A stretch of 50,069 bases of DNA from Bdellovibrionales bacterium RIFOXYA1_FULL_36_14 (GTDB lineage: Bacteria; Bdellovibrionota; Bacteriovoracia; Bacteriovoracales; Bacteriovoracaceae). Below are positions 47,601 through 50,069 of this stretch, in pieces. The notes beneath the pieces are model-generated. The model was not told the DNA's origin. It worked only from the letters and a program-made list of their open reading frames with translations, and did no database searches. The position numbers were made by a program, and so were the translations under genes. The stretch spans positions 1 through 50,069 of the forward strand of contig MEPW01000013.1 of the NCBI GenBank assembly GCA_001769975.1, written 5' to 3'. Each line of letters starts with the position of its first letter. Position 1 is the stretch's first letter.

Positions 47601-50069
47601 GCCACGTAGGCATAATTTTCTGACACTGTTAATCCGTAAGCGTTTCCTGCCGTACTATAACTTCCGATAAGACTTGGGCTAGCCGGATTACTTATATCCA
47701 CCACTAACAAACCATTGCTATCATCAGCTACATAAGCATAACTTCCTAACACTGTTATTCCGCTAGCATCTCCGGCAGTATTATAACTTCCTGCAAGAGT
47801 TGGACTTGCCGGGTTACTTATATTCACCACTACCAAACCATTCAAACCATCCGCCACGTAAGCATAACTTCCTAACACTGTTACTCCGTAAGTAATTCCG
47901 ACAGTATCATAACTTCCGGTAAGACTTGGGTTAGCCGGATTACTTATATCCACCACTACCAAACCATTGCTAGAATCAGCTACATAAGCATAACTTCCTA
48001 ACACTGTTACGCCGTAAGCAGCTCCGACAGTGTTATAACTTCCGGTAAGACTTGGACTGGCCGGATTACTTATATCCACCACTACCAAACCATTCAAACC
48101 ATCTCCCACGTAAGCATAACTTCCTAACACTGTTACTCCGCAAGCATTTCCGACAGTATCATAACTTCCAAAGAAAGCAGGGGTTGTTGGATTACTTATA
48201 TCAACTACTACTAAACCGTTACCGTAATCAGCAACATAAGCATAATTTCCAGATACAGCAACGCCGTAAGCAGTTCCTGCAGTATTATAACTTCCAGTAA
48301 GACTTGGGCTAGCCGGATTACTTATATCTATTACGACCAAACCGTTCTCATAATCTGCCACATAGGCATAATTTCCAGACACTGCTACACCCGAAGCATT
48401 TCCCCCTGTTTTATAGCTTCCTACTAGGGTTGGATTAACTACGTTAGAAATATCATAAATATATAGCCCTTGCGTTTGTGCCACGTAAGCATAATTCTCA
48501 ACAATTTTAATATCATTATGGGCACCACCAAATCCAAAGCGATCAGTAATTTCATAGTATGCACCCTCAACTGTTTTATCCAACAAGGTTACATTTAAAC
48601 TATTTTCTATACTTGAATCACTGTCATTTAAATCCAGTCGTAATTGCCCTTCTCCAACGATAGAGTTGATAGCAACAGTGTATGACGAGGTTGATACACT
48701 GGTTACATTTCCAATTGTGCCCGATGCCGTACCTGTTACATATAAACTAAAATCTGATACACTAACACCTATAACTCCTTCACTAAAAATAACTGTATAT
48801 TCGACACTATCGGCATCTGTGCGTGTGTTATATCCAGCACTCGGGAGAATTGACACAACCTCAGGTGCATCACCCGTTGCTGAAAAAATCACTTGTTTAG
48901 ATGATGAGGTAATACTGTTAGCGGTAGCAGTATAGTTATATGTTCCAGCGACTGTAGAGCTAGTCAATGTAAAGACTGCTAGACCTGAAGCATTGGTGTT
49001 TACGGTGCCAGGTACTGATCCACCATTTGCTGGAATATTAAGTGTGACTGTCTCATTATTAATTGGATTACCATTAGTGTCTGTCACTGATGCTGTTAAA
49101 GTGGTGGTGCTTGCTCCATCAGATGCAATAGTACTAGCGCCAGTTACATATAAATCAACATTAGCTGCTACGCCGGCAGTAAAGATTACTTGTTTTGAAG
49201 ATGAGGTAATAGCATTGGCTGTAGCAGTATAGTTATAAGTTCCAGCAACTGTCGAACTCGTCAGCGTAAACACTGCCAAACCAGATGCATTTGTGTTTAC
49301 TGTGCCAGGTACTGAACCGCCGTTGGCAGGAATATTTAAAGTAACCGTTTCATTATTAATTGGATTACCATTAGTATCGGTTACTGAAGCAGTAAGAGTT
49401 GTGGTGCTTGAACCGTTAGCAGCTATTGAACTTGCTCCCGTTACATACACATCCACATTAGCTGCGGCACCCGCGGTAAAAATAACTTGTTTTGAAGATG
49501 ATGTTATAGCATTAGCAGTGGCTGTATAGTTATAAGTTCCTGCTATTGTCGAGCTAGTTAAAGTAAATACAGCTAAGCCAGAAGCATTGGTATTAACTGT
49601 TCCTGGTACTGATCCACCATTTGCAGGAATATTTAAAGTAACGGTTTCATTATTAACTGGGTTACCATTGGTATCAGTTACCGAAGCAGTAAGCGTTGTA
49701 GTTGATGATCCATTAGCAACAATTGAACTGACTCCAGTTACATACACATCCACATTTGCAGCGGCACCAGCGGTAAAGACCACTTGTTTTGAAGATGAAG
49801 TAATACTATTTGCAGTAGCGGTATAATTATAAGTTCCAGAAACGGTTGAGCTAGTCAGCGTGAAAACCGCGAGTCCTGAAGCATTGGTATTTACTGTGCC
49901 AGGCACTGATCCACCATTCGCTGGAATATTTAACGTAACCGTTTCATTATTGACTGGGTTACCATTAGTATCAGTTACTGATGCAGTAAGGGTTGTAGTA
50001 CTTGAACCGTTAGCAACAATTGAGCTAGCTCCCGTTACATAGACATCCACATTGGCAGCAGCGCCTGCT
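38642..50069 (-). CDS. giant LVIVD-repeat surface protein, 5' end outside window
   Basis: More than 3800 residues are visible. The frame is open to the right edge (AGAAAN precedes VDVYVTG), so the start and any signal peptide lie outside. Order: four invasin-type Big_1-like repeats of 99 residues, then five blocks. Each block has an Ig-like domain (VSFTITFSEAV...DFTLVTTG...ITGTGQLTLDLNDS), a DRFGxGG linker and an LVIVD array. The array counts are 14, 14, 14, 13 and 14, or 69 repeats. Each first repeat reads AYVAQTQGLYIYD and each last ends GLEIIN. The protein stops abruptly with GLEIINVE inside what should be the run-on to another Ig domain, next to a decayed remnant. Probable extended outer-surface protein (inference). 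It is a paralogue of the gene at 28846-38169. Confidence 0.88.
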   Translation of the reverse strand, partial: AGAAANVDVYVTGASSIVANGSSTTTLTASVTDTNGNPVNNETVTLNIPANGGSVPGTVNTNASGLAVFTLTSSTVSGTYNYTATANSITSSSKQVVFTAGAAANVDVYVTGVSSIVANGSSTTTLTASVTDTNGNPVNNETVTLNIPANGGSVPGTVNTNASGLAVFTLTSSTIAGTYNYTATANAITSSSKQVIFTAGAAANVDVYVTGASSIAANGSSTTTLTASVTDTNGNPINNETVTLNIPANGGSVPGTVNTNASGLAVFTLTSSTVAGTYNYTATANAITSSSKQVIFTAGVAANVDLYVTGASTIASDGASTTTLTASVTDTNGNPINNETVTLNIPANGGSVPGTVNTNASGLAVFTLTSSTVAGTYNYTATANSITSSSKQVIFSATGDAPEVVSILPSAGYNTRTDADSVEYTVIFSEGVIGVSVSDFSLYVTGTASGTIGNVTSVSTSSYTVAINSIVGEGQLRLDLNDSDSSIENSLNVTLLDKTVEGAYYEITDRFGFGGAHNDIKIVENYAYVAQTQGLYIYDISNVVNPTLVGSYKTGGNASGVAVSGNYAYVADYENGLVVIDISNPASPSLTGSYNTAGTAYGVAVSGNYAYVADYGNGLVVVDISNPTTPAFFGSYDTVGNACGVTVLGSYAYVGDGLNGLVVVDISNPASPSLTGSYNTVGAAYGVTVLGSYAYVADSSNGLVVVDISNPANPSLTGSYDTVGITYGVTVLGSYAYVADGLNGLVVVNISNPASPTLAGSYNTAGDASGITVLGSYAYVADDSNGLLVVDISNPASPSLIGSYSTAGNAYGLTVSENYAYVADYKNGLVVIDISNLTNLSLVGRYDTVGDAYGVTVLGSYAYVADYNNGLVVVDVSNPASPSLVGSYNTVGSAQEVALVRNYAYVADGANGLVVVDVSNPASPSLTGSYNTAGVAYGITVSGNYAYVADSSNGLVIIDISNPTSPSLAGSYNTVGLASKVVVSGDYAYVADQSSGLIVINISEPTNPSLTGSYNTVGAALAVTVIGSYAYVADSSNGLVVVDISNPASPSFVKSYDTVGSARGVTVFGNYAYVADTSNGLEIINVARSLDPTLVSIVRDASLNYQTDDETVSFTITFNEAVTIPSTLDFTLVATGTVTGTISSVTQVDERTFTVTVTDITGTGQLTLDLNDSNGSIADVNGNTLISTTASGDERFEITDRFGIGGLQNEVLKIGDYAYVAQTQGLYIYDVSSNATPVLVGSYKTKSMAHGVDVVGNYAYVADYASGLIILDITDPAQPIFKGQYNTSGLAYGVDVVGNYAYVADYSNGLVVLDISNPANIIYKDGYNTVGLAYKVTVSGNYAYVADATNGMVVINISDPANITLAGSYDTAGEARQVSVTATYAFVADSTNGLVVLNISNPTSPSLFGGYDTTGTASFVSLSGNYAYVADYYDGLQVINITNPAAPTLTGTLNTDGYARGVHVVGSYAYVADSDNGLLVVDISTPAAPSLQGTYYTMGSSRTPFISGNYAYIADENNGLMIVDISDPEHPVHVGRYDPGQLIYDVYVSGNYAYLAAYTSGLVIVDVSDPANPSYAGTYNTVGSAYGVYVSGNYAYVGDGTNGLVVVDVSNPASPTLKGSYNTAGTAYHIDVVGNYAYVADYANGLVVVDISNPATPTLTSSYNTAGQARGIKISGNYAYVADDASGLVIINVSNPASPSYVTTYNTPDQAFGVDVVEDYAFVADDSTGLMIFNISDPANPTLVTTYTDLWMAFRVKVVGEYAYVASFYNGLEIINLSKTINPTLVSIVRDASLNYLTDDETVSFTITFSEAVTIPSVLDFTLVTIGNVTGSISSVTQVDERTFTVTVTDITGTGQLTLDLNDSNSSIVDNQGNALTSTTASGDERFEITDRFGFGGVHNDVKVVGDYAYVAQTQGLYIYDISNVVTPTLVGRYKTVGNALGVAVSGNYAYVADYENGLVVIDISNPASPSFTGSYNTTGLACNVAVSGDYAYVADQGSGLIVINISDPANLSLAGSYNTAGTAYGVTVSGNYAYVADGMSGLVVVDISNPASPSLTGSYNTLGTAQGVTVLGSYAYVADYTNGLVVVNISNPASPSLTGSYNTVGTAYGVTVLGSYAYVADYTNGLVVVNISNPASPSLVGTYNTAGSAYGVAVSGNYAYVADYSNGLVVVDISNPASPSFTGSYSTAGYAYGLILSENYAYVADNENGLVVMDISNPASPSLTGSYNTVGNAYGVTVLGSYAYVADNTNGLVVVNISNPVSPSLTGSYDTVGTAQAVAVNGNYAYVADGTNGLVVVDISNPASPSLAGSYNTVGTAYGVTVFGNYAYVADGTNGLVVVNISNSASPSLAGSYNTLGTAYGVTVSGNYAYVADGSNGLVAVNISNPASPTLAGSYNTAGSAYGVIVSGNYAYVADFSNGLVVVDISNPAAPSFVNSYDTVGSARGVTVFGNYAYVADMLNGLEIINVARTLDPTLLSIVRDADLLYQTDSETVSFTITFSEAVTTPSVLDFTLVTTGDVTGTISTVTQVDDRTFTVTVTDITGTGHLTLDLNDSDSSIVDNQGNALVSTTASGDESFEITDRFGLGGTLKDVKVVGNYAYVAQTQGLYIYDISSVVNPILVGSYKTVGLAEGVAVSGNYAYVADSLNGFLVVDISNPASPSLTGSYNTAGSAKAVALSGNYAFVADQTTGLVAINISDPASPSLAGSYNTAGYAYDVVVSGNYAYVADYSNGLVVVDISNPASPSLTGSYNTAGNAYGVAVSGSYAYVADDSNGLVVVNITNPASPSLQGSYNTAGYAEAVVVSGNYAYVADGTNGFVIVNVSNPSSPSLAGSHSATGVTYGVAVSGNYAYVASGEGSLVVLNISNPAAPTLTGSYLTMGYARGIAVSGDYAYLADGSNGLMVANISNPASPSLAGTYNTAGSARGVAVSGNYAYVADYANGLVVVNISNPAAPALAGSYNTAGNSVGVAVSGNYAYVTDEASGLIVFDISYPASPSLAGSYDTAGLANGVAISGNYAYVADGSNGLVVVDISDPTTPTFFGSYDTAGTAYSVTIFGNYAYVADYSNGIVLVDINNPANPILLASYKSVGGSYGVVIIGNYAYVADGSNGLEIINVARTLDPMLVSIVRDSSLLYQTDSETVSFTITFSEAVTIPSVLDFTLVTTGDVTGTIASVTQVNDTTFTVNVNNITGIGQLTLDLNDSNSSIVDNQGNALISTTASGESFEITDHFGFGGVHRNVQVLGDYAYVAQMQGLYIYDISSNATPELVGRYKTAGAAYAVAVSGNYAYVVDGTNGLVVVDISVPTAPAFSGRYDTVGSAYGVTVSGNYAYVADGSMGLAVIDISNPASPSLTGSYNTAGTVYEVSVLGSYAYMADGTNGLVVVNISNPASPSQVGSYNTLGSAMAIFVSGNYAYLADSGNGLVVMNISNPANPSLTGSYNTAGTAYGVKVSGNYAYVADYDNGLVVVNISNPASPSLVISYNTAGAARGVAVSGSYAYVANQGSGLAVIDISNPASPSLTGSYNTVGAVNGATVSENYAYVADGSNGLVVIDITNPETPSPAGSYNTVGTANGVTVSENYAYVADGSNGLVVIDISDPETPSPAGSYDTTGTAKVVTVSGNYAYIADDTNGLVVIDISNPASPSLTGSYNTVGTANGVTVSGNYAYVADGTNGLVVIDISNPASPSLTGSYDTVGTANGVTVSGNYAYVADGTNALVVVDISNPEAPALAGSYNTAGTAYGVTVYGNYAYVADGTNGLVVVDISDPEAPAFSRSYDTAGTASCVVISENYVYVADLSNGLEIINVE
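38645..40360 (-). repeat. LVIVD array, block 5 of the upstream giant gene (14 units)
   Basis: Fourteen 126-bp units, many nearly identical. Units 8 to 11 share VGTANGVTVS or close variants, a sign of recent local duplication or conversion. Confidence 0.9.
40720..42305 (-). repeat. LVIVD array, block 4 of the upstream giant gene (13 units)
   Basis: Thirteen units. The array is about 1586 bp long against about 1716 bp for its neighbours, close to one 126-bp unit less. It is the only array that departs from 14. Confidence 0.85.
42662..44376 (-). repeat. LVIVD array, block 3 of the upstream giant gene (14 units)
   Basis: Fourteen homogeneous units. Units 5 and 6 repeat the same sequence starting at 43681 and 43807, exactly 126 bases apart, almost without change. 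Confidence 0.9.
44735..46450 (-). repeat. LVIVD array, block 2 of the upstream giant gene (14 units)
   Basis: Fourteen units, clearly more diverged than those in the flanking blocks, as in blocks 1 and 2 of the downstream gene. Confidence 0.88.
46806..48522 (-). repeat. LVIVD array, block 1 of the upstream giant gene (14 units)
   Basis: Fourteen homogeneous units, following the first Ig-like domain of this gene. Confidence 0.9.
48890..50069 (-). repeat. four tandem Big_1-like Ig repeats (about 297 bp each)
   Basis: Four copies of a 99-residue invasin-type Ig domain (VTGASSIVANGSSTTTLTAS, NETVTLNIPANGGSVPGTVN, TNASGLAVFTLTSSTV and TYNYTATAN motifs). The copies are almost the same in protein and very close in DNA. 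The series probably continues beyond the window. The downstream paralogue has a single copy at about 37130-37430. Confidence 0.88.

Noticed and set aside
28849-48522. Dense tandem repeats that could be read as a CRISPR or satellite array
   Set aside because: The period is 126 bp with no unique spacers, and one minus-strand frame stays open throughout as a clear LVIVD protein.
29335-50042. Open frames of 60-135 codons on the plus strand within the giant genes
   Set aside because: They are periodic shadows of the 126-bp and 297-bp repeats, low in complexity and without ribosome sites.
50048-50050. GTG at the right edge as the start of the upstream giant gene
   Set aside because: It is the Val codon of a repeated VDVYVTG motif and the frame continues to the window edge, so the real start is outside.

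Overview
The window is AT-rich bacterial DNA with densely packed genes. Several clues point to a member of the Bdellovibrionota (Bdellovibrio/Bacteriovorax-like), with moderate confidence. These are a TIGR02147-type regulator, many secreted or lipid-anchored proteins of no clear family, a GT3 glycogen synthase, an STAS/SpoIIE/ATPase signalling set and very large LVIVD-repeat surface proteins. No rRNA, tRNA, CRISPR, transposase or phage gene was seen.

Layout, left to right. (1) 158-3132: a secreted protein transcribed divergently from a TIGR02147 regulator, then another secreted protein. (2) 3215-8137: peptidase T, divergent from a translationally coupled ATP-grasp ligase/esterase pair, followed by a convergent protein with two degenerate receiver-like domains. 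(3) 8210-9102: two small secreted proteins. (4) 9163-13100 and 13100-14779: minus-strand housekeeping genes, namely M48 lipoprotein peptidase, adenosine deaminase and an HD phosphohydrolase in one unit, and EttA coupled to aspartate kinase in another. (5) 14839-18544: a membrane protein, a large secreted protein and a lipoprotein, all unassigned. (6) 18680-21871: eukaryote-type (GT3) glycogen synthase and a secreted subtilase. (7) 21990-27984: a signalling cluster with an STAS protein, a FecR-domain protein, a membrane SpoIIE/PP2C phosphatase, a PAS-GGDEF diguanylate cyclase and a GHKL ATPase. The parts match an Rsb-like partner switch linked to c-di-GMP. (8) 28140-28727: a secreted redoxin.

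(9) 28846-50069, over 40% of the window, holds two giant tandem paralogues on the minus strand. The downstream one is a complete lipoprotein of about 3107 residues. The upstream one exceeds 3800 residues and runs off the right edge. Both have Ig-like domains at the N-terminus, followed by blocks made of one Ig-like domain plus an array of 42-residue (126-bp) LVIVD-type repeats. I counted 125 repeats in nine arrays. Eight arrays have exactly 14 and one has 13, which fits two seven-bladed beta-propellers per block. Between the two genes lies a decayed, frameshifted piece of another block, so the upstream gene has lost its original 3' end.

The giant pair is the most unusual content here: a large, actively recombining, surface-exposed propeller array with a strict repeat-number rule. 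The signalling cluster and the ATP-grasp/esterase pair come next. Function for all three is inferred.
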